Part shown: positions 51,594-61,223 of the stretch, piece by piece
Numbering within the stretch: the first letter of the stretch is position 1
How the letters are laid out: every line of letters begins with the position of its first letter
NCBI RefSeq assembly: GCF_004564235.1
Contig: NZ_SOMN01000003.1
Coordinates: 216,041 to 280,040, forward strand
Length of the DNA stretch: 64,000 bases
Reading direction: 5' to 3'
DNA from: Cohnella luojiensis
Lineage (GTDB): Bacteria; Bacillota; Bacilli; Paenibacillales; Paenibacillaceae
Program-made: the position numbers and the translations under genes
Notes under the pieces: model-generated
The model's database searches: none
The model's input: the letters and a program-made list of their open reading frames with translations, nothing else
Told to the model about the DNA's origin: nothing

Positions 51594-52577
51594 ATGAACG
51601 CTAAAGCGAGCACATCGGACGCAAGGGAAGCTTCGGCCGCGCAGAAGAGGCCTTCCAGGCAGATTAACGTGATTCTGCGGAATACGGAGCAAGAGTCTTT
51701 GGCAGCGACTGCCAATATGACCGAATCCCCGGGAAACACGAAATCGTTACCTCATACCGGTCCATGGGTGGAGTGGCAGAAGGAATTGGACCGGATGATC
51801 GGGCTCGATAACGTCAAGGAACTCGTGTACGAAATATACGCCTTGCTTCAGATCATGCAATATCGGAACGAGGCAAGCTTGCAAGCTCAGGCGCATGTCT
51901 ACCACATGATATTCAAAGGAAACCCTGGAACCGGGAAAACGACGGTCGCGCGGTTGCTCGCCAAGCTGTTCCAGAGCATGGGCCTTCTCGCCAAAGGTCA
52001 TCTCGTGGAAGTGGAGAGGGCCGACCTGGTCGGCGAATATATCGGTCATACCGCGCAGAAGACGAGAGAGTTGGTCAAGAAGTCTCTCGGAGGCGTGCTG
52101 TTCGTCGACGAAGCCTATAGCTTGGCGCGGGGCGGGGAGAAGGACTTCGGGAAAGAAGCCATCGACACGCTAGTGAAGGCGATGGAGGACTATAAGAACC
52201 AGTTCGTGCTTATCTTAGCAGGTTATACGCTCGAGATAGAGACTTTCCTGCTGACGAATCCAGGTCTTCCCTCGCGGTTTCCTATCCAGATGGATTTCCC
52301 CGATTATACGGTGGATCAGCTCGTTCAGATCGCGGAAAGCATGACCAAGGATAGGGATTATACGCTGCTTCCGCAATCCGTATTTAAGTTAAGGCAATTG
52401 CTAGCCCACGAAAAAGCCGAATCCGAGTACGATTTCAGCAACGCCAGATATGTCCGTAACGTATTGGAGCGGGCTATCCGTTACCAGGCGGTTCGTTTGC
52501 TTTCCCAGCATCCGTCCAGCTCGCCCGGTCGGTTGGAGCTCATGTCGCTTCGCCCCGAGGATATTCGAGGTCTGTAA
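51594..52577 (+). CDS. spoVK: Stage V sporulation protein K, AAA ATPase
   Basis: 327 aa from ATG 51594 after GGGGTGA; a TTG three nt earlier is also possible. An N-terminal variable 60 residues precede one CbbX-type AAA domain: Walker A KGNPGTGKTTVARLLA, Walker B GGVLFVDEAYSL, sensor region VLILAGYTLEIETFLLTNPG and Arg finger GLPSRFP. SpoVK is needed for spore maturation in Bacillus subtilis. The order spoVK-hflX-ynbB-glnR-glnA is the same as there. Confidence 0.92.
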   Translation: MNAKASTSDAREASAAQKRPSRQINVILRNTEQESLAATANMTESPGNTKSLPHTGPWVEWQKELDRMIGLDNVKELVYEIYALLQIMQYRNEASLQAQAHVYHMIFKGNPGTGKTTVARLLAKLFQSMGLLAKGHLVEVERADLVGEYIGHTAQKTRELVKKSLGGVLFVDEAYSLARGGEKDFGKEAIDTLVKAMEDYKNQFVLILAGYTLEIETFLLTNPGLPSRFPIQMDFPDYTVDQLVQIAESMTKDRDYTLLPQSVFKLRQLLAHEKAESEYDFSNARYVRNVLERAIRYQAVRLLSQHPSSSPGRLELMSLRPEDIRGL

Positions 52578-52601
52578 GATTAACGTGAAAGAGGTAAACA
52601 G

Positions 52602-53897
52602 ATGAGACAAAGCACTTATGAAACAGGCTCCGGAGAACAAGAGAAAGCTTTGCTCGTCAGCCTTGTGACGGATAACGTACGCAGATCCGGTTCGGATCCC
52701 CAGCATTCCATGGAAGAGCTCGCAGCGCTGGCCGATACGGCCGGCGTTGCGGTTATCGATACGATCATGCAGAATTTGGACGTTCCGGACAAAAAGTACT
52801 TCGTCGGCAAAGGAAAAGTGCAAGAAATTCGCGCATTGGCGGAAGAAACGGGGGCGACCACCGCGATCTTCGACCAAGAGCTATCTGGCGCCCAAGTGAG
52901 AAATCTGGAAGAAGTACTGGATATGAAAATCATCGATCGCACGCAGTTGATTCTGGACATCTTCGCGGGTCGAGCCAAGACGCGCGAAGGGATCCTTCAA
53001 GTGGAACTGGCACAGCTTTCTTATTTACTTCCGAGGCTGTCCGGACACGGTAAAAATCTGTCTAGGCTTGGGGGCGGGATCGGTACGCGCGGCCCCGGCG
53101 AGACGAAGCTGGAGACGGATCGGCGGCACATCCGCAACCGGATAACCGAGCTCAAGCGCCAACTGGAAACGGTTTCGGCCCACCGTCAATTGCACCGGGA
53201 ACGCCGGCGCAAAACCGGCGCCGTCCAGGTTGCCCTTGTCGGCTACACGAACGCCGGTAAGTCGACGCTGCTCAGGCAGTTAACCGAAGCGGACGTATTG
53301 GCAGAGGACAAGCTGTTCGCCACGCTCGATCCGACTTCGCGCAACCTGATTTTGCCTAGCGGCAAAGAGATCATCCTGACGGACACCGTCGGGTTCATCC
53401 AGAACTTGCCCCATGACCTCGTTGCTGCATTTCGCGCGACGTTGGAGGAGGCGGGGGAAGCGGATTTGCTGTTGCATGTCGTAGATACTTCTTCTCCCAT
53501 GCGGGAGAGGCAGCAGAAGGTCGTCGAAGAGGTGCTGCAGGAACTAGGCGCAGGCGGTAAACCGATGTTGCTTGTTTACAACAAAATCGATCTAAGCTCG
53601 GCCGCGGCGTTGTCCATGTTAACCGGCGGAACGGACACGATTCGCGTCAACGCCTTCGTCGAACAGGATATGACGCGTCTTCGGAAGGCGATCGAGGATC
53701 GGATTCTCGGCGACGCGGCGGTATTCCGCATTCCGGCTTCGCGCGGAGATTTAGCGGCGTTGGCGTATAGGGTCGGCGAGGTGTTGGAGCAGGCAACGGA
53801 CGAGGATTTGCTCGTTCTGACCGTTAGGCTCAATCCGTCGGACATGGAGAAGTCGGGCCGGGCGCTCGAACCATTCCGTGACGCAGCCGAGGAGTAA
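52602..53897 (+). CDS. hflX: Ribosome-splitting GTPase HflX
   Basis: 431 aa, ATG 52602 after GAAAGAGGT. The N-terminal HflX domain carries [12 protein letters not shown]; the glycine-rich linker [19 protein letters not shown] is the family signature. The G domain follows with G1 [16 protein letters not shown]3 DTVGFI and G4 NKIDL. It dissociates stalled or hibernating ribosomes. Corresponds to ynbA of Bacillus subtilis, located as there after spoVK. Confidence 0.95.
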   Translation: MRQSTYETGSGEQEKALLVSLVTDNVRRSGSDPQHSMEELAALADTAGVAVIDTIMQNLDVPDKKYFVGKGKVQEIRALAEETGATTAIFDQELSGAQVRNLEEVLDMKIIDRTQLILDIFAGRAKTREGILQVELAQLSYLLPRLSGHGKNLSRLGGGIGTRGPGETKLETDRRHIRNRITELKRQLETVSAHRQLHRERRRKTGAVQVALVGYTNAGKSTLLRQLTEADVLAEDKLFATLDPTSRNLILPSGKEIILTDTVGFIQNLPHDLVAAFRATLEEAGEADLLLHVVDTSSPMRERQQKVVEEVLQELGAGGKPMLLVYNKIDLSSAAALSMLTGGTDTIRVNAFVEQDMTRLRKAIEDRILGDAAVFRIPASRGDLAALAYRVGEVLEQATDEDLLVLTVRLNPSDMEKSGRALEPFRDAAEE

Positions 53898-53933
53898 CAG
53901 GAAATTGTTTATCGAGAAAAAGGGAGAACATCA

Positions 53934-55205
53934 ATGATGCAGGACAACATACAGTCGGATTTCGAGCGGCAATGGGAGCAATGGGCCGATGCGGCCGAAA
54001 ATCTAGTCGAACCGCGGTTTCGTCTGATTGATCGGATCGTGGAGAAAAATCAAGTGAAGGTCATTCAAGCTTTCCAGAAGCATCGGGTGAGCGACTTCCA
54101 CTTTGCGGCATCGACGGGATACGGGTACAACGATACCGGCCGCGAAGTGCTGGACCTCGTATACGCTGACGTGTTCGGAGCAGAGGCAGCCATCGTTAGA
54201 CCGCATCTCGTATCGGGAACGCATACGATATCCGCGGCCTTGTTCGGATGCTTGCGCCACGGCGACGAGCTTCTGTTCGTAACGGGCCGTCCATACGATA
54301 CGTTACATAAGGTGATCGGCAAGCCGGGCGATGGATTAGGTTCTTTAGCCGATTGGGGAGTACAAACGAAAATCGTGCCCTTGCTAGCGGATGGCAGCGT
54401 GGACTGGGATGGCATAACGGCCGTGGTATCGGATCGCACGAAGGTATTCGCGATTCAGCGATCGAGAGGCTACGACTGGCGGCCATCCTTTACTGTTGGC
54501 GAGATCGGAGAAATGGTATCGCGCCTAAAAACGCTGAAGCCGGAAAGCATCGTCTTCGTCGACAATTGCTACGGAGAATTCACGGAGGAGAGGGAGCCGA
54601 CCGAGGTCGGCGTCGACTTGATCGCGGGTTCCCTTATCAAGAATCCCGGAGGCGGTCTAGCTGCAAGCGGCGGATATATCGCCGGAAAGCAAAGACTTGT
54701 CGAGCTGGCCGCGTATCGCATGACGGCTCCAGGCATCGGCGGGGAGGTCGGGGCGATGCTAGGCACGACGCGTTCCATTTTCCAGGGATTATTCCTCGCT
54801 CCTCTATTGGTTGGACAAGCGGTCAAAGGGAGTGTTTTCGCGGCATCCGTGTTCGCGAATCTCGGATTCGAAACACATCCCCGGTGGGATGATCCAAGAA
54901 CGGATTTGATCCAAGCGATCCGGTTTGCCGGGGCGGAGCCTTTGATCCATTTTGTTCAATCCATTCAGAAGGCAGCCGCCGTCGATGCCCATGTGATGCC
55001 TGAACCTTGGGATATGCCGGGTTATGAGCATCCGGTAATCATGGCGGCGGGGACGTTCATTCAGGGCGGCAGTTTGGAGCTTTCCGCAGATGCGCCCGTG
55101 CGAGAACCGTATATTGCTTACATGCAGGGCGGACTTACTTACGCTCATGTGAAGTTTGCCGTCAAGCAAGCGTTGAAGGAGTTTCGAACGCGCGGATATT
55201 TGTGA
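53934..55205 (+). CDS. YnbB-type PLP-dependent protein (methionine gamma-lyase/aluminium resistance family)
   Basis: 423 aa, ATG 53934 with AAAGGGAG. A fold-type I PLP enzyme: Schiff-base Lys is probably K236 in AGSLIKNPGGGLAASGG, and the PLP-ring Asp is in IVFVDNCYGEFTEE. The family is annotated as aluminium resistance protein or methionine gamma-lyase-like, but substrate is not proven. It is immediately upstream of glnR, as ynbB is in Bacillus. The exact reaction is therefore left open. Confidence 0.9.
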   Translation: MMQDNIQSDFERQWEQWADAAENLVEPRFRLIDRIVEKNQVKVIQAFQKHRVSDFHFAASTGYGYNDTGREVLDLVYADVFGAEAAIVRPHLVSGTHTISAALFGCLRHGDELLFVTGRPYDTLHKVIGKPGDGLGSLADWGVQTKIVPLLADGSVDWDGITAVVSDRTKVFAIQRSRGYDWRPSFTVGEIGEMVSRLKTLKPESIVFVDNCYGEFTEEREPTEVGVDLIAGSLIKNPGGGLAASGGYIAGKQRLVELAAYRMTAPGIGGEVGAMLGTTRSIFQGLFLAPLLVGQAVKGSVFAASVFANLGFETHPRWDDPRTDLIQAIRFAGAEPLIHFVQSIQKAAAVDAHVMPEPWDMPGYEHPVIMAAGTFIQGGSLELSADAPVREPYIAYMQGGLTYAHVKFAVKQALKEFRTRGYL

Positions 55206-55232
55206 GTTTCGTCGCCATAAACCTTACATTCC

Positions 55233-55261
55233 TTGACATGTTTTGGGGTCGGGGGTACAAT
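55233..55261 (+). promoter_or_regulatory. SigA promoter of glnR-glnA
   Basis: TTGACA (55233-55238), exactly 17 nt, TACAAT (55256-55261). It starts 28 nt after the ynbB-type gene. I see only a TTACA half-site upstream and no full GlnR box. Confidence 0.8.
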
Positions 55262-55307
55262 GAAAATGATTCGATTACAACAAGTCAAGTTGGAAGGTTG
55301 GTATGAC

Positions 55308-55721
55308 ATGGGCGACGAGATTCGCAGGAATATGGCGTTGTTTCCGATCGGCATCGTAATGAAGCTGACCGACCTGACCGCCCGCCAAATCCGTTATTAT
55401 GAACAGCATGAATTGATTCAACCGGCCAGAACGGACGGCAATCAGCGCTTGTTTTCTTTTAATGACGTCGAGAGATTGATGGAGATTAAGTCATTGATCG
55501 AGAAGGGCGTTAATATTGCAGGGATCAAGCAAGTAATGAATCCCGTCGGGCAGGATGAGAACGAAGGAACGATCATCAACGAGGTCTCCGAAGTGAAGAG
55601 ACGCGAGATGAGCGATTCACAGCTGCATCGGATGCTCAAGCAGCAGCTAATGACAGGCAAGCGTCCTGGTCAAGTTTCCTTGATCCAAGGCGAACTATCC
55701 CGTTTCTTCAAAAACAAATAA
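55308..55721 (+). CDS. glnR: Glutamine synthetase repressor GlnR
   Basis: 137 aa from ATG 55308, after GGAAGGTTGG; earlier in-frame codons overlap the promoter. The MerR-type winged helix contains IGIVMKLTDLTARQIRYYEQ and LIQPARTDGNQRLFSFNDVE, and the C-terminal tail (about 85-137) is the segment that senses feedback-inhibited glutamine synthetase. It represses glnRA under nitrogen excess. glnA follows after 30 nt. Confidence 0.95.
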   Translation: MGDEIRRNMALFPIGIVMKLTDLTARQIRYYEQHELIQPARTDGNQRLFSFNDVERLMEIKSLIEKGVNIAGIKQVMNPVGQDENEGTIINEVSEVKRREMSDSQLHRMLKQQLMTGKRPGQVSLIQGELSRFFKNK

Positions 55722-55751
55722 TACTATTAAAGTAGCATACAGGAGGCTGTC

Positions 55752-57080
55752 ATGACCTATACCCGTGAAGATATTACTCGGATTGCCAAAGAACAAAACG
55801 TTCGTTTTATCAGGCTCCAGTTTACGGATTTGCTAGGTTCGATCAAGAACGTAGAAATTCCCGTCAGCCAGCTGGGAAAAGCATTGGATAACAAAATGAT
55901 GTTCGACGGTTCCTCCATCGAGGGATACGTCCGCATCGAAGAATCCGATATGTACCTATATCCGGATCTTAGCACTTGGGTCGTATTCCCTTGGGTTACG
56001 GAGAATAAAGTCGCACGCCTGATTTGCGACGTCTATATGCCTGACGGCACGCCGTTCGCGGGCGATCCGCGAGGAATCTTGAAGCGCGTGCTGCAGGAAG
56101 CGGAAGAGATGGGCTTCTCGACAATGAACGTCGGTCCGGAACCGGAATTCTTCTTGTTCCAGACGGATGATAAAGGCAATCCGACCCTTGAGCTTAACGA
56201 CCAAGGCGGATATTTCGATCTCGCTCCAACGGATTTGGGAGAGAATTGCCGCCGCGATATCGTGCTAATGCTGGAAGAGATGGGCTTCGAGATAGAAGCT
56301 TCTCACCACGAGGTAGCGCCGGGGCAGCATGAGATCGACTTCAAATACGCGCCGGCTATTAAAGCTGCCGACCAGATCCAAACGTTCAAGCTAGTCGTTA
56401 AGACGATTGCTCGCCAACATGGATTGCATGCGACATTCATGCCTAAGCCGCTGTTCGGAATGAACGGCTCCGGCATGCATTGCCACCAATCGCTGTTCCG
56501 CGGAAGCGAGAACGCGTTCTACGACGCGAACGATAAATTAGGGTTAAGCAATATTGCTCGCCATTATATGGCCGGAGTACTAAGACATGCCCGCGGAATC
56601 GCCGCGATCACGAATCCGACCGTCAATTCCTTCAAACGTCTTGTTCCAGGATACGAAGCGCCTTGTTACGTAGCGTGGTCGGCGAGCAATCGCAGTCCGA
56701 TGATCCGGATCCCCGCATCCCGCGGTCTCAGCACTCGCATCGAGGTTCGCAACCCGGATCCTGCAGCTAACCCATACCTGGCTCTTGCCGTCATGCTGAA
56801 AGCCGGATTGGACGGTATAAACAACAAATTCTCGATCCCGTCACCCGTAGATCGCAACATTTACGTCATGAGCGAAGAAGAACGTCAGGATGCAGGCATT
56901 CCTAGCTTGCCGATCAACCTGAAGGAAGCGTTGGCCGAGTTGTTGCGCGACGACGTAATCTGCGATGTGCTGGGCGATCACGCGTTAAGCCATTTTTACG
57001 AGCTGAAGGAAATCGAGTGGGATATGTACCGGACGCAAGTTCATCAGTGGGAACGCGATCAGTACTTGACTATGTATTAA
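55752..57080 (+). CDS. glnA: Glutamine synthetase type I
   Basis: 442 aa, the short GSI-alpha length of Firmicutes; ATG 55752 after AGGAGG. It condenses glutamate and ammonia using ATP. Motifs visible: [42 protein letters not shown], the ATP/ammonia region [21 protein letters not shown] and NRSPMIRIP. Subject to GlnR control and feedback inhibition. Cotranscribed with glnR and ended by a terminator. Confidence 0.97.
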   Translation: MTYTREDITRIAKEQNVRFIRLQFTDLLGSIKNVEIPVSQLGKALDNKMMFDGSSIEGYVRIEESDMYLYPDLSTWVVFPWVTENKVARLICDVYMPDGTPFAGDPRGILKRVLQEAEEMGFSTMNVGPEPEFFLFQTDDKGNPTLELNDQGGYFDLAPTDLGENCRRDIVLMLEEMGFEIEASHHEVAPGQHEIDFKYAPAIKAADQIQTFKLVVKTIARQHGLHATFMPKPLFGMNGSGMHCHQSLFRGSENAFYDANDKLGLSNIARHYMAGVLRHARGIAAITNPTVNSFKRLVPGYEAPCYVAWSASNRSPMIRIPASRGLSTRIEVRNPDPAANPYLALAVMLKAGLDGINNKFSIPSPVDRNIYVMSEEERQDAGIPSLPINLKEALAELLRDDVICDVLGDHALSHFYELKEIEWDMYRTQVHQWERDQYLTMY

Positions 57081-57100
57081 TTTGAACAGATAATTCAAAT

Positions 57101-57144
57101 AGCCGGCCTATTATTCGCTAATTCGGGGGTAAAGGCCGGCTTTT
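57101..57144 (+). terminator. Terminator after glnA
   Basis: AGCCGGCC (57101-57108) pairs with GGCCGGCT (57134-57141), then Ts. The 25-nt loop is long. Confidence 0.7.
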
Positions 57145-57183
57145 ACGTTTATATATAGAGAATGACGAAAGGAGGGGGTGAAT

Positions 57184-59067
57184 GTGGAATGGAATACTCT
57201 ATACCGCAAACCCTTTGTATTATTTTCGATAATCTTGCTCATTAAGAGTCAATTGGCTTGGATGGTGGTCTTCGAAAGCGGGCCTTCCTGGCAGACGATC
57301 GTGACGGAGCTGCCCTTTATGTGGCTTGTATTCTGCATGATCGAATGGTTCGCCACGAAACGAAAGCTATTCATCTATGTCTTCGTCAATCTCTTGATGA
57401 CCTTATTATTCTTCGCGGTCATTATGTATTACAAATATTACGGCGTTATCGTTACTTATCATGCCTTGGAGCAGGTTAATCAGGTAACGGCGGTCAGTAA
57501 TAGCGTTATCTCGTTGCTCGATCCTCAGTACTTGCTCATTTTCACGGATGTGCTCGTCCTAGGTTTCGTGAACTTTCGGCGCCAAGCCGCGCAAATGTGG
57601 AAGAACAGTACGGCCGTTCGCAGTAGTCGAACGGTTTATATGGTACTGTTCGCGATATCGCTTGCCTTATGTTTATTCAACGTGATGCCCCATAGAGCCA
57701 GCATGAACGAGATTAAGAAAGCCGAGGAAATGGGCATTCTGAATTACCAAGCCTATACGCTCTTTAATAATCAGGAGCTCAAGCCTATAGAGAAAGACGA
57801 GATCAACCAAGAGACGATCGACCGATTAAAAGGCGTCGGCGCGGAGAATGGAGTTAAGCTGTACGAAGGTTCCGCCAAGGGAAGAAACGTTATCGTCATT
57901 CAATTGGAATCGTTCCAGAACTTCCTAGTCGGACTTACCTTGGACAGGGAGGAGGTCACTCCGGTGCTTAACCGGCTAGTTAAGGAAAATCTCTACTTTT
58001 CGAGGTTTTATCAGCAAGTCGGCCAAGGAAACACTTCCGATGCGGAGTATGTCGTGAATACCTCGACCTATATCCCGCCGAGCGGCGCGGCAACGATGAA
58101 ATACGTGGACAAACAATTGCCGAGTCTTCCTAAGCTGTTGAAGAACCAGGGCTACGATACGGCAACTTTCCACACGAATGTAGTAGACTTTTGGAATCGC
58201 GGCGAACTGTACAAAGCTCTCGGATTCGACCGGTATTACGACAAGGAATTTTTCGGTACGGACGATACGGTATTCTTCGGTTCTTCGGACGAGGTGTTGT
58301 ATGAGAAAACCGCCGCCGAGCTAGTTAGGATGTCATCGACTGGGAAGCCATTTTATGCTCATGTGATTTCAATGACGGCGCATCACCCGTTCACGACGCC
58401 GGAAGAAAAGGATCGTATCCAGCTTCCCGAGCGATATGAAGGGACGTTCGTTGGGGACTATATTCTAGCTCAGAGCTATGCGGATTATGCTTTAGGATTG
58501 TTTATAGATGATCTCAAGTCATCGGGGTTATGGGACGATAGCTTAATCGTCGTGTATGGCGATCATTTAGGTTTGCCGATGCACTCCCTCGATGAAGGGG
58601 ATATCGCGCTGATGGAGGAAATATACGGACATGCCTATAGCTATACGGAAATGATCAATATTCCATTGGTCATTTCAATTCCAGGCGTAACGAAGCCCGG
58701 GAAGTTCGATAATACGGGCGGACAGGTGGATATTCTCCCGACGATCGCCAATCTGGTTGGAGTATCGTTGTCGGATCAGATTCATTTTGGACAAGATATA
58801 CTGAATAACAGGAATAATTTACTTCCGGAGCGTTATTATTTGCCGTCAGGCTCCGTCCTTAACGAGTCGGCGCTTTTCATCCCGGGTAACGGATATGAAG
58901 ATGGCTCGATATTACCGCTGGCGAAGAAGTTCGCAAAGAAAAGCGACTCCAAATTGTCCGAAAAGGAATATTCCACGGCTCTGAAGCTGCTTCATATGTC
59001 CGATAGTTACGTGATCCAGCTTCCCAATCTGGAGGAGTCGGAAACGGAGTCGAAGCAGGAAGAATAG
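57184..59067 (+). CDS. LTA synthase family sulfatase (LtaS-like)
   Basis: 627 aa from GTG 57184, eight nt after AAAGGAGG; the GTG at 57178 is too close to that site. Five membrane helices span about 10-175, then a linker leads to the extracellular sulfatase-fold domain (about 225-580). The catalytic Thr is T284 in GQGNTSDAEYVVN; metal ligands are in VIQLESFQNF, HPFTTP and VVYGDHLG. LtaS-type enzymes polymerise glycerol phosphate into lipoteichoic acid, and related ones prime it or transfer phosphoglycerol elsewhere; which applies here is open. Confidence 0.92.
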   Translation: MEWNTLYRKPFVLFSIILLIKSQLAWMVVFESGPSWQTIVTELPFMWLVFCMIEWFATKRKLFIYVFVNLLMTLLFFAVIMYYKYYGVIVTYHALEQVNQVTAVSNSVISLLDPQYLLIFTDVLVLGFVNFRRQAAQMWKNSTAVRSSRTVYMVLFAISLALCLFNVMPHRASMNEIKKAEEMGILNYQAYTLFNNQELKPIEKDEINQETIDRLKGVGAENGVKLYEGSAKGRNVIVIQLESFQNFLVGLTLDREEVTPVLNRLVKENLYFSRFYQQVGQGNTSDAEYVVNTSTYIPPSGAATMKYVDKQLPSLPKLLKNQGYDTATFHTNVVDFWNRGELYKALGFDRYYDKEFFGTDDTVFFGSSDEVLYEKTAAELVRMSSTGKPFYAHVISMTAHHPFTTPEEKDRIQLPERYEGTFVGDYILAQSYADYALGLFIDDLKSSGLWDDSLIVVYGDHLGLPMHSLDEGDIALMEEIYGHAYSYTEMINIPLVISIPGVTKPGKFDNTGGQVDILPTIANLVGVSLSDQIHFGQDILNNRNNLLPERYYLPSGSVLNESALFIPGNGYEDGSILPLAKKFAKKSDSKLSEKEYSTALKLLHMSDSYVIQLPNLEESETESKQEE

Positions 59068-59090
59068 AAATTCAGCAGTAGAGTAAATAA

Positions 59091-59130
59091 GAGGCTGCCC
59101 ATCCAGATGTTCGTCTGGGCGGGCAGCCTC
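59091..59130. terminator. Bidirectional terminator
   Basis: GAGGCTGCCC (59091-59100) and GGGCAGCCTC (59121-59130), with inner CCAGA/TCTGG, between convergent LtaS-like and lexA genes. Confidence 0.85.
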
Positions 59131-59145
59131 TAATTGTTGTGCGAG

Positions 59146-59769
59146 TTACATGAATGAACGGATTAACCCGATGACCTTGCCAAGTATGCTTACGTTCGGT
59201 AATCGGATAGGCTGCATGCTGGAGTTCTCCGGCTGGAGACGAATATGGTCGCGCTCCTTGTAAAAGGTTTTCACGGTTGCTTCGTTCTCTTCGGTCATCG
59301 CGACTACGATATCGCCGTTAACGGCCGTTGGCTGTTGCCGAACGATAACGTAGTCCCCGTCATGGATCCCTGCCTCGATCATGCTATCGCCCATTACGGA
59401 TAACATGAAGACTGGCTGATCTCCTACCATGTTAACGGGCAACGGATAATACTCTTCGATGTTCTCTGTAGCGGTAATCGGAACGCCGGCCGTGACTTTC
59501 CCCAGGAGGGGAACAGGGCGGACGGTGGACGAGATGTTGTAGACATTATCGTCCTCATCTCCGAGAATTTCGATCGCGCGAGGTTTGGTAGGGTCGCGGC
59601 GGATTAAGCCTTTCTTCTCCAGGCGGTCAAGGTGACCATGGACGGTGGAGCTGGAAGCGAGGCCTACGGCTTCCCCGATCTCGCGGACGGAAGGGGGATA
59701 CCCTTTGTCCCGCACTTCGTTCTTAATGAATTCGAGTATGGAATTCTGGCGATTGGACATCTTGGACAC
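59146..59769 (-). CDS. lexA: LexA repressor
   Basis: 207 aa from GTG 59769, seven nt after GGGGAGGG; this gives an N-terminus (MSKMSNRQ) like that of Bacillus LexA, and the internal ATG at 59760 is too far from the site. The winged helix contains [20 protein letters not shown]. The cleavage site is Ala-Gly in KVTAGVPI, the catalytic Ser lies in [10 protein letters not shown] and the Lys in [10 protein letters not shown]. It represses SOS genes including itself and yneA, through the boxes between them. Confidence 0.96.
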   Translation of the reverse strand: MSKMSNRQNSILEFIKNEVRDKGYPPSVREIGEAVGLASSSTVHGHLDRLEKKGLIRRDPTKPRAIEILGDEDDNVYNISSTVRPVPLLGKVTAGVPITATENIEEYYPLPVNMVGDQPVFMLSVMGDSMIEAGIHDGDYVIVRQQPTAVNGDIVVAMTEENEATVKTFYKERDHIRLQPENSSMQPIRLPNVSILGKVIGLIRSFM

Positions 59770-59806
59770 GCCAAGCCCTCCCCTATGTATAAGCTCATGA
59801 TGACAA

Positions 59807-59835
59807 ATTATAACACAGAACTCGAGTTCGTACAA
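59807..59835 (-). promoter_or_regulatory. lexA promoter with SOS box
   Basis: On the minus strand TTGTAC (59830-59835), 17-nt spacer, TATAAT (59807-59812). The SOS box AGAACTCGAGTTCG at 59817-59830 fills the spacer, giving autorepression. Confidence 0.75.
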
Positions 59836-59848
59836 ACATTCGTTCTGA

Positions 59849-59919
59849 AGAACAAATGTTCCAAATTTTGTTGACAGGTACATATGTTCGTGTTACGATA
59901 ACACCAGAACAAACGTTTG
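59849..59919 (+). promoter_or_regulatory. yneA promoter and three further SOS boxes
   Basis: Promoter TTGACA (59871-59876), 17 nt, TACGAT (59894-59899). SOS boxes fitting or nearly fitting CGAACRNRYGTTYC are at 59849-59862 (AGAACAAATGTTCC), 59877-59890 (GGTACATATGTTCG, one arm degenerate, in the spacer) and 59906-59919 (AGAACAAACGTTTG, just after the start site). Confidence 0.8.
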
Positions 59920-59930
59920 GGGTGAACTTA

Positions 59931-60332
59931 ATGGTGCATTCATGGGTAATGGCAAGCGCTGCTCCTGCTTCATCAATACATAAATCTTCTTCTATTAAGT
60001 TAAGACGTGTAGAGGGACGACGTTCCTCTGTTACGCAGAATTGGAAGATGGCTAGAGGAATGTTTTTTCTCTTCGCATTTCTGATCCTTTTCAGCGGATT
60101 TGCGCTTATGCATACGTTCGCATCTTCAAGCGAAGATACTCCTGCTACCAGAGAGGAATTAATCATTTCCGTGGATAGCGGCGATACGCTATGGGATCTG
60201 GCTAGAACCTATAAGAAGGATTCCATGGATACGCGTCAAGCGGTACATCATTTGCTGGAACGCAACGGGTTATCGTCCTCTAGCGTAAAGGCAGGTCAAT
60301 CGCTCATCATTCCAGCGCGAATGCTTCCTTAA
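59931..60332 (+). CDS. yneA: YneA-like SOS cell division inhibitor with LysM domain
   Basis: 133 aa from ATG 59931 after GGGGTGA. A basic 45-residue cytoplasmic tail, one membrane helix (about 46-65, MFFLFAFLILFSGFALMHTF) and an extracellular LysM domain (about 80-130, ISVDSGDTLWDLARTYKKDS to VKAGQSLIIP). This layout and the divergent position to lexA under SOS boxes match YneA, which halts septation during DNA damage. The tail is longer than in Bacillus, and no yneB gene follows. Confidence 0.88.
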   Translation: MVHSWVMASAAPASSIHKSSSIKLRRVEGRRSSVTQNWKMARGMFFLFAFLILFSGFALMHTFASSSEDTPATREELIISVDSGDTLWDLARTYKKDSMDTRQAVHHLLERNGLSSSSVKAGQSLIIPARMLP

Positions 60333-60353
60333 ATCGATATCTGACAACATTTT

Positions 60354-60377
60354 AGGCCGGTGATTTCCGGCCTTTTT
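60354..60377 (+). terminator. Terminator after yneA
   Basis: AGGCCGG/CCGGCCT (60354-60360 with 60367-60373), six-nt loop, five Ts. Confidence 0.9.
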
Positions 60378-60454
60378 GCGTTTCCGCGCTTCTTGACAAC
60401 CTATCCGCGGAAATGGCAAAGTAGAGTAGGTACTGAAAGGGGAGTGAAACAACG

Positions 60455-60646
60455 ATGGAAATGGATAAATTGATTAACAGAATTAATGAACTTTCACGTA
60501 AAAACAAAACCGAGGGTTTGAACGAGAGCGAGATTGCGGAGCGCGACGTTCTCCGTAGGCAATATATTACGATCTTCAAACAAAACTTCCGGCAAGAGCT
60601 GGAAAAAATTGAAATCGTGGATGATGAACCTACGATAAAGCATTAA
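60455..60646 (+). CDS. DUF896 (YnzC) family protein
   Basis: 63 aa, ATG 60455 after AAGGGGAGTG. The two-helix DUF896 pattern is clear: LINRINELSRKNKTEGLNES and ERDVLRRQYITIFKQNFRQE. YnzC in Bacillus subtilis lies in the lexA-yneA-yneB-ynzC region, as here minus yneB. It is cytosolic; function unknown, and some members are SOS-linked by position only. Confidence 0.92.
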   Translation: MEMDKLINRINELSRKNKTEGLNESEIAERDVLRRQYITIFKQNFRQELEKIEIVDDEPTIKH

Positions 60647-60692
60647 TAACGACAACTAAAACGCTGCACATATTGCAGCTAGGAGGAAGCTT

Positions 60693-61211
60693 ATGTCCCG
60701 CTCATGGGAACGGATGGTCGAGAAAAATTCTAAGCAAATCAACAAGCGCCGAAAGAAAGAGGGCAAGAAGGGGATCAGCCCCAACGCGCCGCAGGTTGAC
60801 CGGTTTCAAGGACGGAATTATGTCGTTCCAAGTTTACTTATCATGCTTATTATCCTGTACGTCACATTATCTCAGCCATGGTCCGATAGCTTCATGCAGG
60901 ATCAGACGCTGTTCTGGGTGACGATTGGATGTTATATTGTCCTTGCTTTGTTTTATTATTTGCGCCGCCCTTATTTGGCGGTTACCCGCGACACGCTGGA
61001 AACGCGTAAATTTACGGGTTACAAAACGTTGCGTCCAGCTGAAATTCGCAAAATTTCGATTCTACCCGGGTATGTGGTCGTAGAGTCCGTTAAGGGTACG
61101 AATTGGGTATTCTCTCGACTAATGAACCGTTATCCATTGGAGCGCATGAGCGAACGTCTTAAGGCATTCTCCGAGCTTCATCATATCGATTGGGAAGTAA
61201 AAGCAAAGTGA
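60693..61211 (+). CDS. Two-helix membrane protein of unknown function
   Basis: 172 aa, ATG 60693 after AGGAGGAAG; a small GCTGCA/TGCAGC stem precedes the site. The first 45 residues are very basic (KQINKRRKKEGKKG). Two membrane helices occupy about 46-64 and 75-92 (VPSLLIMLIILYVTL; FWVTIGCYIVLALFYYL). The C-terminal 80 residues form a PH-like beta domain (YLAVTRDTLETRKFTGYKTL). I recognise no named family. It is 12 nt from the HAD gene and likely cotranscribed. Confidence 0.82.
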   Translation: MSRSWERMVEKNSKQINKRRKKEGKKGISPNAPQVDRFQGRNYVVPSLLIMLIILYVTLSQPWSDSFMQDQTLFWVTIGCYIVLALFYYLRRPYLAVTRDTLETRKFTGYKTLRPAEIRKISILPGYVVVESVKGTNWVFSRLMNRYPLERMSERLKAFSELHHIDWEVKAK

Positions 61212-61223
61212 GGAGAAGGCATC

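Noticed and set aside
55206..55307. GlnR box in the glnR promoter
   Set aside because: No full TGTNA-N7-TNACA match was found, only a TTACA half-site.
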